In this document: one piece after another, positions 16,918-25,713 of the stretch
How the letters are laid out: every line of letters starts with the position of its first letter
Numbering within the stretch: position 1 is the stretch's first letter
Source of the DNA: Planctomycetota bacterium
Lineage (GTDB): Bacteria > Planctomycetota > Phycisphaerae > WQYP01
Assembly (NCBI GenBank): GCA_021819825.1
Contig: JAKAEZ010000023.1
Location: 1-38,468 of the forward strand
DNA: 38,468 nt
Reading direction: 5' to 3'
The notes under the pieces: model-generated
The model's database searches: none
The model's input: the letters and a program-made list of their open reading frames with translations, nothing else
What the model was told of the DNA's origin: nothing
Position numbers and translations under genes: made by a program

Positions 16918-18339
16918 TTACACCGTGGCTGCCGGCGCGTTCTCCGCCGCACGTATGATGTCCAAAAGTTTTTCCAGTCGTGTGCCACGGGACGCTTTAA
17001 GCAATATGACATCCGATGGCGCAAGCAGTTTGGGCAGTTGCGCTGCCGCAGCTTCAACATCGGCAAAATGATGGACCTCCATACCCATCCTTCGCGCTTC
17101 ATGGGCGGCATGAAGCATCAGCGGCCCGACAAATATCAGCAGATCAATGGGACTTTCCGCGGCAAGCCGGCCGATTTGCCGGTGCAATTCCTCTGACTGT
17201 ATCCCCAGTTCCAGCATATCGCCCAGCAGAGCCACGCGGCGCGGGCGTTGCCCCTCCGCGTCGGGCAGTGCTAAAGTTGCAAACATTTTAATGGCCGCCG
17301 CCATACTGGTTGGGTTCGCATTATACGCATCATTGATAATCAGATGGCCCGCAATCCGTAACGGTTCGAGGCGCATGGACACAGGTTTTACCGCGACTAA
17401 CCCGGTTTGAATTTCCTCATCCGTCAGGCCCATACGCCGCGCTACGCCAATCGCCAGCATCGCGTTAAATACATTATGCCGCCCCAGCAACGGCAGGTGA
17501 TATGCCACGCGGCCGTTGACGACAAAATCTGTGCCGGCCACCGCCTCATGAATTTCCGTCGCCTCCATATCCGCACCAGAACCGCCTTGGCCAACTGTGA
17601 AGCGCGGTCCGCGGGTCAAACGCAATGCGTGAAGCAACTCGGGCGATTCATTGGTTAATAATAAAATGCCATCCGGCGCAACAAACCTTGCCAGCGATGC
17701 CTCTTCGTGCGCCACATGAACAATATCTGTAAGAAATTCCAGATGCTCCAAACCCACCCCGGTTATAACCACAATGTCCGGTGCCGCCACCTGCCCCAGC
17801 GCCTCTACCTCGCCAGGCGCGTTGGTGCCCACTTCCAGCACCACATATTCATGCTGCGGTTGCACGGAAAGCAGGGTTATTGGTAGACCGATATTATTAT
17901 TGAAGCTCTTGGGGCTGGCTACCCCGGAAAAGCGTTGGGACAAAAGCGTATGAATCATTTGCTTGGTGGTGGTTTTTCCATTGGACCCACCCACCGCTAT
18001 GACCTTCGCCCGTAATTCCCGACGATAGGCGGCCGCCAACCGGTTTAAGCCGCGAACGGTGTTATCACATTGCAAAATGGTTACTGACGCGGAAGTTGCG
18101 GCCGCTATGATTGTGTCCTCTGGCGTGCGGGAAACCAGGATACCGGCCGCCCCAGAGTCCATCACCGCGGAAATAAAATGATGGCCGTCAAAATTCGGTC
18201 CGCTGATGGCGATAAATAGATCACCTGGTTGCAGGTCCCGGCTATCGGTGCTGATGCGGCCCGTAAATTCACGCGTGCCGCGGGCCAGCCAGCGGCTTAG
18301 CGTTACTCGGCGAATTTGCTGAAATGGCCATGGCTTCAT
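16918..18339 (-). CDS. murF: UDP-N-acetylmuramoyl-tripeptide-D-alanyl-D-alanine ligase (MurF)
   Basis: Cytoplasmic Mur ligase that adds D-Ala-D-Ala to the UDP-MurNAc-tripeptide. The 473 residues show the N-terminal substrate domain (ISTDSRDLQPGDLFIAISG), the ATP-binding loop VGGSNGKTTTKQMIH, the hinge motif EVGTNAPGEVEAL, GRHNVFNAMLAIG and INDAYNANPTSMAAAIK, and a C-terminal domain with VALLGDMLELG. These are standard for MurF. Its ATG overlaps the murE stop in ATGA, indicating translational coupling, and mraY follows downstream. Confidence 0.96.
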   Translation of the reverse strand: MKPWPFQQIRRVTLSRWLARGTREFTGRISTDSRDLQPGDLFIAISGPNFDGHHFISAVMDSGAAGILVSRTPEDTIIAAATSASVTILQCDNTVRGLNRLAAAYRRELRAKVIAVGGSNGKTTTKQMIHTLLSQRFSGVASPKSFNNNIGLPITLLSVQPQHEYVVLEVGTNAPGEVEALGQVAAPDIVVITGVGLEHLEFLTDIVHVAHEEASLARFVAPDGILLLTNESPELLHALRLTRGPRFTVGQGGSGADMEATEIHEAVAGTDFVVNGRVAYHLPLLGRHNVFNAMLAIGVARRMGLTDEEIQTGLVAVKPVSMRLEPLRIAGHLIINDAYNANPTSMAAAIKMFATLALPDAEGQRPRRVALLGDMLELGIQSEELHRQIGRLAAESPIDLLIFVGPLMLHAAHEARRMGMEVHHFADVEAAAAQLPKLLAPSDVILLKASRGTRLEKLLDIIRAAENAPAATV

Positions 18340-19865
18340 GTCGTACCGTTCGTTTGTAAACCCAACCGCTCTGTTAGCGCTTTTTGCGCATGCTCAACAT
18401 CATCAAAATGATACCGGCTTGTGCCGATGATCTGGTAATTCTCATGTCCCTTCCCGGCCAGCAGCACCACATCGCCCGGCTGCGCCGCATCAACCGCGGC
18501 ACGTATGGCGTCGGCTCGATCGGGAATTACTGCAACGCGACCGCCCAGATTTCCGGAAAAGCCGGTGAGAATCTGGTCTATGATAACCGATGATCCTTCG
18601 GTGCGCGGATTATCATCGGTGACGATAATGGTATCCGCCAGACGCTGGGCCACTGCGGCCATTTTCGGGCGTTTTGTGGCATCACGATCGCCACCGCAAC
18701 CAAATACACAGATAATTTTTCCACGGGTAAAGCCGCGCACAGCGGTCAACACATTTTCCAGCGCATCATGCGTATGGGCGTAGTCCACCAACACGGAAAA
18801 GGGCAATTCATTACGACGCAAACCCGCGGGAATTACCGGCTGCAATCGCCCGGGAACAGTATCTCCGCGTTGCAGGCCGGAAATAATATCATCCCACGCA
18901 ACGCCCACCGCCCGACACGCGGCCATCGCACAGAGAATATTCTGCACATTATGCCGCCCCACCAGGGCGGTTTGCAGGTTCAATGTCTCCCCGGTGCAGA
19001 CAGAAATGGTCAACTCCATACCAGTTGCATTCATGGTGCCGATAGTGCATGAATAATCCGCTTCACACTCAATGCCATACGATATTTTTCTTGCCCGGCA
19101 ATCCCGGACCATCCGATGGCTCCACGAATCCTGGGCGTTGATAATCGCAAAGGCCTGCGGGGCCAGAGATTCAAACAGCCGCGCTTTGGCGTCCGCATAG
19201 TTTTCCATGGTGCCGTGATAATCCAGATGATCGCCGGTGAGATTGCTGAACATCGCGACCTGCACATCCAGGCCGGCAAGCCGATTTTGGGCTAAGGCAT
19301 GGCTGCTGGCCTCCAGCGCCACCGCCTGCACGCCATGATCACGCATGCGCGCTAAAAGTGCGGCAAGTTCCACCGGGCCTGGCGTGGTCATTGGACTTTC
19401 CACCACCGTTTTACCGTCATCCAGTTGCACGGTACCAATTAATCCGCACGGGATGGAGGCCTTGCGCATGATGCTGCGGATAAGATAGGTTGTGGTCGTT
19501 TTGCCGTTAGTTCCGGTGACCGCCATGACTTTCATGTCACGCGCCGGAAAGTTGTAAATCGCCTGCGCTAAAAACCCCAGGGCTTGGGTCGGAGAATCAC
19601 ATGCGATGATTGCGGCTTTGTCCTGCGGCGGCACGCCCTGCGGCTGATCGGTGACAATCGCCACGGCTCCGCGCGCAATAGCCTCAGAGATAAACCCCTG
19701 GCCGCTATTTTTGCTGCCGGCTTTTGCCACAAATAAATCCCCCGGCTGCACCGTGCGTGAATCTTCCACCACACGGGAAATGACCGCATCAACAGTGGCA
19801 GCATCGCTTGGTATTCGCCGAAGCGGAATGATTGCAGATTCCATGAGGTCACTAAGTTTCATCAT
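18336..19865 (-). CDS. murE: UDP-N-acetylmuramoyl-tripeptide synthetase (MurE), probably DAP-adding
   Basis: Adds the third residue of the peptidoglycan stem peptide. The 509 residues carry SRVVEDSRTVQPGDLFVA, the P-loop VTGTNGKTTTTYLIRSI, EASSHALAQNRL, FSNLTGDHLDYHGTMENYADAK, and LVDYAHTHDALENVL. The substrate motif reads DDNPRTE; DNPR is known to go with meso-diaminopimelate rather than lysine, so DAP-type peptidoglycan is predicted. The start ATG overlaps the ftsI stop in TGATG. A second ATG follows at once, so the exact start is uncertain by one codon. Confidence 0.96.
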   Translation of the reverse strand: MMKLSDLMESAIIPLRRIPSDAATVDAVISRVVEDSRTVQPGDLFVAKAGSKNSGQGFISEAIARGAVAIVTDQPQGVPPQDKAAIIACDSPTQALGFLAQAIYNFPARDMKVMAVTGTNGKTTTTYLIRSIMRKASIPCGLIGTVQLDDGKTVVESPMTTPGPVELAALLARMRDHGVQAVALEASSHALAQNRLAGLDVQVAMFSNLTGDHLDYHGTMENYADAKARLFESLAPQAFAIINAQDSWSHRMVRDCRARKISYGIECEADYSCTIGTMNATGMELTISVCTGETLNLQTALVGRHNVQNILCAMAACRAVGVAWDDIISGLQRGDTVPGRLQPVIPAGLRRNELPFSVLVDYAHTHDALENVLTAVRGFTRGKIICVFGCGGDRDATKRPKMAAVAQRLADTIIVTDDNPRTEGSSVIIDQILTGFSGNLGGRVAVIPDRADAIRAAVDAAQPGDVVLLAGKGHENYQIIGTSRYHFDDVEHAQKALTERLGLQTNGTT

Positions 19866-21823
19866 CAGTGGCTCAATCCTTTGAGTCGCTTTAACAAGGA
19901 TTCTTTACCCCACCACGGATCCGTTTTGGGTCCTTGATCCGGCGGCACCTGCAAATACTGCAAGGATCTGGTCAGAATTTTGGAACACGCCGGCCCGGCG
20001 ACCGTTCCACCAAAATGCCCCAGATGCGGATCAGGCTCATGCACACACACAACGCAAATCAGCCGCGGATTGGGCCGCGGGCCGCCGGCAATAAACGTGG
20101 CATTGTATTGATGGGCGTGATAACCATCCTGCCCGGCGATGGCCAGATTGGCGGTGCCGGTCTTGCCAAACAACCGATACAGCGGTGAGATGGCATATTG
20201 CCCGGTACCTCTCACCATCACCTGTTCCATCGCCCGGCGGACAAGTTTTTCTGTATGACGCGGAACGATTTTCTTCCACGGCTGCGGACCGGCAATTTGC
20301 GACCAGGTTTCCAGTTTGCCGGGGCTGACTTCCACGGCTTTAACAATTTGCGGCGTGGGCAACCAGCCGCCGTTGGCAATGGCGCATAAACCGCGTGCTA
20401 ATTGCAACGGCGTTACCGCAATGCCGTATCCGAACGACACACTGGTTTCCATACCTTTGGTCCATTGCGATTCCGGGCGGACCATTCCGGGGGACTCGCC
20501 GGGTAGAATGCAACCGGTCATTTGTCCGAATCCAAATGCATGGATCGCCTGATATTCCATGGGAATACCCATTTTCCAGCCGATCTGCGTCATACCGATG
20601 TTACTGGAGTATACTAGAATGTTTTCCACCGTAAGATGCGGCCAGCCGCCTACATCTTCAATCAGCCGCCCCGTCGGGTCACGATAGCGGCCATTGTACG
20701 TATCAAAAACCGTATTAAGCGTCACCACATGATTCTTCAGCGCCCAGGACAAATTGTACGGCTTAAAGACAGACCCCGGTTCATAAGGATCGGTTACCGC
20801 ACGATTGCGCCAGAAATTCGGTGGCGTTTTCTCGTAGTCATTGGGATTGAGTGCCGGATAATTGGCCATTGCCAGAATATCGCCGTTCCATGGATTCATC
20901 ACAATAGCTACCGCACTGCGCGGCTTAAATTGTTTTCCGGCTTTATCAAGTTCGTGTTGCGCTATTTGCTGAATTGTTGTATCTAATGTCAGCCACACGC
21001 GCATGCCATCACTGGGCAGGCGGTATCCTTTTTTCTTGATCCATAACGCCCGCGCGGCGGCATCTTTTACGTAAACCGCCTGCCCGCTGCGGCCCACGAG
21101 TAGAGAATTCAGTTGTTCTTCCAGGCCATTAAGGCCGGTTTCGGAATTGGCAAAACCGATGACCTGTCCGGCAAAATCTCCCAAAGGATAAACGCGACGG
21201 GTAGAGAGTATAAAACCGATTCCGTCCAGAGCATGGAAATATTCCTGCGCCAGGACCGGATGATGATCGCGAAGCGCGATGCGGGACTGTGCGATCAAAG
21301 AGCGTTTGACGGTTTCAAAATGATGGTAAAAGGCATAATTGGCCCCGCGTTTAAGCCAGACAAATCGCCGTAATTTGCCGTTGGTGTAATAGAGCCGACT
21401 TTTTAGCCACGGAAGAAAATCGGCCGAATTTTCATCCAGTACGCGAGCCATAGCATGGGCCATGATTTTACGCGATGCGACCAGTTGCGCTCCGGCAAGA
21501 GCGTTAAGTACACCCTTGGGATCAAAAATATATCCTGGATCGGCAAACATGTTGTAAACGCGAACGCTGCCGGCAATGAGGGTGGAATCCGAGGTGTAGA
21601 TGGAAGCGCGACGCGCCATAAGTGTAACGCGCACATCATGCTGCGAGTGCAGGCTGCCGGCATCCGCGCGGGTTACATGGGTTTGAATCCACATCACCCG
21701 AGCGGCCAAGCCAATTAACAGCACCGCAGAAAAAAACAGCACCACTGTGGAAAGCCGATCGGCTCTCCGCAATGCGTTGACTTGATTGTTGCCCTGTTCC
21801 ACCATGGTATTCTTACCTGTCAT
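19865..21823 (-). CDS. ftsI: Division-type penicillin-binding protein (FtsI/PBP2-like transpeptidase)
   Basis: Class B penicillin-binding protein of 652 residues. One transmembrane helix at about 25-47 anchors it (LSTVVLFFSAVLLIGLAARV). A dimerisation domain follows, then the transpeptidase domain with the three active-site motifs: SVFK in EPGSVFKPYNLSWALK, SSN in VYSSNIGMTQIGWKMG, and KTG in LFGKTGTANLA. No PASTA domain is seen. It cross-links septal peptidoglycan with FtsW in other bacteria. It lies between a FtsL-like gene and murE, the classical dcw order. No clear Shine-Dalgarno precedes the ATG; a later ATG at 21805 is possible. Confidence 0.93.
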   Translation of the reverse strand: MTGKNTMVEQGNNQVNALRRADRLSTVVLFFSAVLLIGLAARVMWIQTHVTRADAGSLHSQHDVRVTLMARRASIYTSDSTLIAGSVRVYNMFADPGYIFDPKGVLNALAGAQLVASRKIMAHAMARVLDENSADFLPWLKSRLYYTNGKLRRFVWLKRGANYAFYHHFETVKRSLIAQSRIALRDHHPVLAQEYFHALDGIGFILSTRRVYPLGDFAGQVIGFANSETGLNGLEEQLNSLLVGRSGQAVYVKDAAARALWIKKKGYRLPSDGMRVWLTLDTTIQQIAQHELDKAGKQFKPRSAVAIVMNPWNGDILAMANYPALNPNDYEKTPPNFWRNRAVTDPYEPGSVFKPYNLSWALKNHVVTLNTVFDTYNGRYRDPTGRLIEDVGGWPHLTVENILVYSSNIGMTQIGWKMGIPMEYQAIHAFGFGQMTGCILPGESPGMVRPESQWTKGMETSVSFGYGIAVTPLQLARGLCAIANGGWLPTPQIVKAVEVSPGKLETWSQIAGPQPWKKIVPRHTEKLVRRAMEQVMVRGTGQYAISPLYRLFGKTGTANLAIAGQDGYHAHQYNATFIAGGPRPNPRLICVVCVHEPDPHLGHFGGTVAGPACSKILTRSLQYLQVPPDQGPKTDPWWGKESLLKRLKGLSH

Positions 21824-21887
21824 TGTAGCGACTGTAACGATTTTCTATCCGGGATACAAAGCGCGTGCCTTTTCCATGACTTACCGA

Positions 21888-22181
21888 TCACTGCGGAGAT
21901 TTAAACACCGGCGTTGCGTAGACCATAACACCACTGGATGGAGCAGCGGGTTGCGTTCCGGCATCCTGTGCCCGCAGTACGGTAAGTCGCGCGGAGATGG
22001 CCTGCGGATTGGTATCGGCGGCAATTTTTGTCTGTTGATCCCAAAGAATTTGTTTACGTCGGGCGATTTGCGCGGAGATTTGCGCGGATTGGCTTGTTAA
22101 ATCTAAGCGCATCTGCCGAATTCCAAACAACACCGCCGCTGTGAGGAAAAAAGCGATTAAACAGGTAACAATCTTGAACAT
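21888..22181 (-). CDS. ftsL: FtsL-like division protein
   Basis: A 97-residue bitopic protein: short N-terminus, one membrane helix at about 5-22 (VTCLIAFFLTAAVLFGIRQM), a coiled-coil-like stretch (LTSQSAQISAQIARRKQILW and beyond), then a Pro/Ser-rich tail. Sequence identity to FtsL is always low; the call rests on topology, size and position directly upstream of ftsI in a dcw cluster. FtsL links FtsQ/FtsB to FtsW/FtsI at the septum. It is the first gene of the operon; the usual upstream mraZ and rsmH are absent. Confidence 0.65.
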   Translation of the reverse strand: MFKIVTCLIAFFLTAAVLFGIRQMRLDLTSQSAQISAQIARRKQILWDQQTKIAADTNPQAISARLTVLRAQDAGTQPAAPSSGVMVYATPVFKSPQ

Positions 22182-22250
22182 GTCCGAGCTGCCATCCCTG
22201 GCTGTTGAGATGGATTAAATCCATCACCCCAATTTTACGCACACAACTGC

Positions 22251-22293
22251 CCCGCTGGGCAACAACATCACAAATTAATTATAACCCAGCGGG
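22251..22293 (-). promoter_or_regulatory. Inverted repeat enclosing a TATAAT box upstream of ftsL
   Basis: CCCGCTGGG (22251-22259) and CCCAGCGGG (22285-22293) are perfect 9-bp arms with a 25-bp spacer. The spacer contains, on the minus strand, TATAAT at 22283-22278, about 97 bp before the ftsL start. A weak -35 candidate (TTCCTT) lies 17 bp upstream. The arrangement fits a promoter inside an operator or hairpin (inference). Confidence 0.4.
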
Positions 22294-22318
22294 CATACGC
22301 AAGGAAAGCGCGCAGTCA

Positions 22319-22506
22319 GCGCCGGGCACAATGGCCCTGGCAATTTTTCCGGGCATCCCTGGGACCGCGGGTGTCCTCACCCGCTTTTGCTTTGTGGAGA
22401 CCGAGACTCAGCCCTGAATTTAGGCCTCCATTAGCAAATTTCTGCCCCTGCCCGGAAAAATTGCCACGCCCGGCACAATGGCCCTGGCAATATTTTCCGG
22501 CAACAT
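22319..22506. repeat. Repeats of a GGCACAATGGCCCTGGCAAT element
   Basis: Two direct copies of a unit starting near CGCCGGGCACAATGGCCCTG lie at 22319-22354 and 22468-22506; an inverted partial copy (GCCCGGAAAAATTGCCACG) adjoins the second. Between them is the hairpin GCGGGTG-tcct-CACCCGC followed by TTTT (22367-22388), which looks like a terminator but has no plus-strand gene before it. No gene is seen from 22182 to 22646. Confidence 0.7.
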
Positions 22507-22646
22507 TGCCGCGCGGAGCAACGTCATTTAGCAGCCGACTTTGGCAGTGGTGAGGCGCACCAGAAAAGCACCTTCCTGCCGCACGACTGGTACATACCCG
22601 CTTGGCGATACGTGAAGTTTTTGCATGCGGCAACCAAGCCAGCCAG

Positions 22647-22859
22647 CTACTCCTGAGGCACGGCGGCCTCGCCTGGCTGGGATGCATGAGGTTCTCCACG
22701 GAGTTCCAGAATTTTCACGCGCACTGCCTGCGCGGACTGCCGTATTTCCTGCATCACCTTCCGGACCCGCGTGCCGGCATTTTTATTGCCGCCTTCCGCC
22801 TTGGCAATATCTTCTGCAACCTGTTCGATTAACTGTTTGAGTGTCTCGTATTCCTGCAT
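22647..22859 (-). CDS. Histone H1-like protein (Hc1 family, short)
   Basis: A 70-residue protein beginning MQEYETLKQLIEQVAEDIAK, then AEGGNKNAGTRVRKVMQEIR and AQAVRVKILELRGE. This matches the N-terminal domain of Hc1-like bacterial histone H1 homologues, DNA-binding proteins known from chlamydiae and common in planctomycetes. The Lys/Ala-rich tail of long members is absent. AAGGAG lies nine bases upstream of the ATG at 22859; a longer frame to 22904 is not supported. A nucleoid role is inferred. Confidence 0.8.
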   Translation of the reverse strand: MQEYETLKQLIEQVAEDIAKAEGGNKNAGTRVRKVMQEIRQSAQAVRVKILELRGEPHASQPGEAAVPQE

Positions 22860-23406
22860 GGGATCGCGCTCCTTCACGTTGAAGCTAACACCTCGTCCCG
22901 GCAATTTACATCTGAGCCGGATGACATAAACGGGCGTCTTTTAGGGTTATCGGATGTATACGCCCAATAATATCAGTGAAAAGCTCGAAATTTTGTATTT
23001 ATTCGCATATATGTATATTCGCCAGCAGGTTTCGCGGCCGGGTTCAGTTATATTTATCGGCCATCAGTGGGACAAATTAGGCGATGCAATGCATTGTACC
23101 GCAGGCATCTTGCCTGCATCCGAAACACAACAAAAGCAGGCGGGATCCCGGCACCCCCGGACGATACAGGTACTTTTCCTGCCTTTGTGACCAAGTATCA
23201 GCAATGGCCTCGCGGATTAGAGTGGCCGTATTCTCAAGTGCCTCGGCACTCGGGCCGGTTGCCTCGTAACCTGTCCGAATGCATGTACCCGCATGAAATC
23301 CTTGTACAATCGCAGGCCATAAAAGAAACCGCAAATCGCGCGGATAACCACCAAGCGCCCCCCAAACATAAGGCGGTGCTTCGCCAAGGCGACAGCCGCC
23401 CTCCTG

Positions 23407-23595
23407 TTCACCTGTCTAAATTCCCCTGCTCCAATCAGCCCGCCGCGATCAGGGGAACAGGTGATCAGGTGACCGCAAAAGGAGCCTCATGTTCCGGCGA
23501 CAGCCACATTTATGTTTCAACCTTATTTGTTCTACTGCTCACCTGTCTAAATTCACCTGCTCCAATCGGGCCGCCGCCCGATTCCGCCCGATTAG
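23407..23595. repeat. Dispersed repeat with AATCGGGC hairpin, two copies
   Basis: CACCTGTCTAAATT followed by CCCCTGCTCCAATC (23409-23437) and by CACCTGCTCCAATC (23540-23567) are 14-bp units built of heptamers. The second runs into AATCGGGC-cgcc-GCCCGATT (23564-23583). It is the same family as 14469-14519. The stretch 22860-23406 holds a GCAGGCATCTTGCCTGC fragment near 23101-23118 typical of interspersed repeats, and no supported gene. Confidence 0.7.
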
Positions 23596-23637
23596 ACTTG
23601 AGCTTCTGGCAAGTTTATGGCAATATGATCAAAGAAC

Positions 23638-23721
23638 GCCCGGGTGGCGAAATTGGCAGACGCGCCAGCTTGAGGTGCTGGTGGGCGCAAGCTCTTGCAG
23701 GTTCGAATCCTGTCCCGGGCA
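23638..23721 (+). tRNA. tRNA-Leu (anticodon GAG)
   Basis: Class II tRNA of 84 nt. Acceptor arms GCCCGGG and CCCGGGC pair fully; discriminator A. The anticodon stem CCAGC/GCTGG holds TTGAGGT with anticodon GAG at 23672-23674. The long variable arm contains GGGCGCAAGCTC. T arm GCAGG-TTCGAAT-CCTGT. TATGAT at 23624-23629 may be its -10 box. CCA is not encoded. Confidence 0.97.
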
Positions 23722-23848
23722 TAATATTTTTACGTGATCAGCCATTGACTATTTACCGTCTCTCGGCGGATTTCCGCTATAATACTTTCGGGTATTGGCT
23801 TCGTGTACGAATTATGCCTGATGGGCGGCCCAAGGGACGGTAGATGTA

Positions 23849-25336
23849 ATGAGGTTAGATTCTTCCCAACACATGCGAATGGAACAGCGAATGAAGCTGG
23901 CACCGCGCATGATTCAGTCGATGGAAATCCTGCAATTAGCCACCATGGCGCTGGAAGAACGCATTGATCAGGAACTCTCCGCCAACCCAGTCTTGGAACG
24001 CGAGGAATCATCTTTTGACCAAGGCCCGGATTTGATGACGCCCGTTGCCGGGATGCCGCCGGAAGCAGTTACACCGGCCCCGTCGGAGACATCTTCTTCC
24101 ACAAGTCCGGCAGAGGGAACGCAAAATCAGCGCGACTTTGATGATTATATTCCCGGCTCACGAGTTTCTTCAGCCAAGAGCGGCGACCGCGATCCCAAAA
24201 TGGAAGCGATGGCCAACACCGCAGCGCGCGGGGCTTCCCTGCAGGAAGAACTGCATCAGCAATGGGCAATGATTGATGATATCGACCCGACTATTCGGCA
24301 GGCTGGCTCCGTACTGATTGACTGGGTTGATGAAGACGGATACATACGCGACAGCTTTGATACAATTTGTCGGGAGCTTCCGCCGGGCGTGCGGCGTGAG
24401 GACTTGGAAAACGCGCTGCCGATTCTCCAGCAACGCATGGAACCCGCCGGTGTCTGTGCCCGAGATCTCAAAGAATCCCTGTTGCTGCAAATTGACGCCA
24501 TCAGCCGCGATCAGGGACTGGACCTTTCCGCGGCTCGGATGCTGATAAGCCGCTATCTGGAGGATCTGGAACTTAACCGGTTGCCGCAGATTGCGGCCAA
24601 AAGCGGTTGGACGCTCGAGCGGATAAACGAAGCAAAATCATTTATGGCCCGCCACCTTCACCCCCGCCCCGGACGGCTGCTTGTGGACCGGCAGGTTCCT
24701 ATTGTTGCTCCGGATGCCATTATTGAGCTTGACGATGAAACCGGGGAATACCGCATCCGCCTGACCGATGACCGACTGCCGAGATTATGTATTAATTCCA
24801 TGTATAGCCGCATGGCCCGCGCCCGATCCGTGGACAGCGCAACGCGGCAGTTTATTTCCAACAACATCCGCAATGGCCGCTGGCTTATTGAGGCCATTGA
24901 ACAGCGCCGCAACACGCTACTGCGTGTTTTGCGTGTGGTGGTCGATGCGCAAAAAGAATTTATTGATATGGGGCCGGAATACCTTAAGCCGCTGCCCATG
25001 ACCTCGGTAGCGGATCAGTTGGGCATCCACGTTGCCACGGTCAGCCGGGCAGTGGCGGAAAAATATGTGCAGACGCCGCGCGGTATATTTCCGCTGCGGG
25101 CCTTTTTCAGCGGTGGCATGGAAAATTCCGCCGGTGAATCCGTCAGCTTCGATGCCATTAAAGCAAAGCTTATGGAAGTCATTGCCGAAGAGGACAAGCG
25201 TAATCCGCTTAACGATGATGAGATCGTTGAAAAACTCAAAGCCAAGGGCCTGACGCTGGCGCGGCGCACGGTGGCCAAATATCGGAAAATCTGCAAAATC
25301 GCCCCGGCTCGTCAACGGCGGCAATTCGGGGCGTGA
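23849..25336 (+). CDS. rpoN: RNA polymerase sigma-54 factor (RpoN)
   Basis: Sigma-54 directs RNA polymerase to -24/-12 promoters and needs AAA+ activators. The 495 residues contain region I (QRMKLAPRMIQSMEILQLAT), an acidic linker (about 50-125), the core-binding domain (about 130-320), the helix-turn-helix with TSVADQLGIHVATVSRAVAE, and the diagnostic RpoN box ARRTVAKYR at about 471-479. Length and all domains are normal. The ATG follows AAGGGA at a fair distance. No matching activator is in this window. Confidence 0.97.
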   Translation: MRLDSSQHMRMEQRMKLAPRMIQSMEILQLATMALEERIDQELSANPVLEREESSFDQGPDLMTPVAGMPPEAVTPAPSETSSSTSPAEGTQNQRDFDDYIPGSRVSSAKSGDRDPKMEAMANTAARGASLQEELHQQWAMIDDIDPTIRQAGSVLIDWVDEDGYIRDSFDTICRELPPGVRREDLENALPILQQRMEPAGVCARDLKESLLLQIDAISRDQGLDLSAARMLISRYLEDLELNRLPQIAAKSGWTLERINEAKSFMARHLHPRPGRLLVDRQVPIVAPDAIIELDDETGEYRIRLTDDRLPRLCINSMYSRMARARSVDSATRQFISNNIRNGRWLIEAIEQRRNTLLRVLRVVVDAQKEFIDMGPEYLKPLPMTSVADQLGIHVATVSRAVAEKYVQTPRGIFPLRAFFSGGMENSAGESVSFDAIKAKLMEVIAEEDKRNPLNDDEIVEKLKAKGLTLARRTVAKYRKICKIAPARQRRQFGA

Positions 25337-25379
25337 GCTTAACGTAATACGTGCTCCGTCGATGCCGTTACGTTTCCGA

Positions 25380-25432
25380 ATCCGTAATTTCACGTAGCTC
25401 AATACCGCTGTGCTAAATGTGAAATTACGGAT
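25380..25432. other. Large hairpin downstream of rpoN
   Basis: ATCCGTAATTTCAC (25380-25393) and GTGAAATTACGGAT (25419-25432) are perfect 14-bp arms; TAGC/GCTA extend the pairing inward. No T-tract follows. It could be an RNA-stabilising hairpin or a small palindromic repeat. The rest of 25337-25713 shows no gene, apart from CGGGT/ACCCG pairing at 25681-25699 just before the next ribosome binding site. Confidence 0.65.
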
Positions 25433-25713
25433 ACGGGTATTGTGCGCACAAAATGGAATATTCACGATTACTTGGAAAGGCTCCCAGGCAAGGGCGGTTG
25501 GCGGGGGCTTCACTATAAAAACTCTGAAACAGCTATAGCGACACGAGCCATTCCGGCGATTATAATAATAACAGGCCCTGCCGGAAGGCGGACGGATCAC
25601 ACGTGGTCATGGCAAGACTTCTTGTGATATCGGCAGGAATCGATATGAAGATACGTGGAGCAAACTTACACTGTCCGCTGCGGGTTGCTTTTTGACCCGG
25701 AGGAGCTAACGGT

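Noticed and set aside
16893-17111. Longer mraY start inside murF
   Set aside because: It would add 73 basic, non-conserved residues overlapping murF, whereas GGAGG plus TTG gives the normal length.
22367-22388. Terminator-like GC hairpin followed by TTTT
   Set aside because: No plus-strand gene precedes it and it lies inside a dispersed repeat; treated as part of that repeat.
23067-23843. 258-codon plus-strand reading frame
   Set aside because: It runs through dispersed repeats and across tRNA-Leu(GAG), so it is not a gene.
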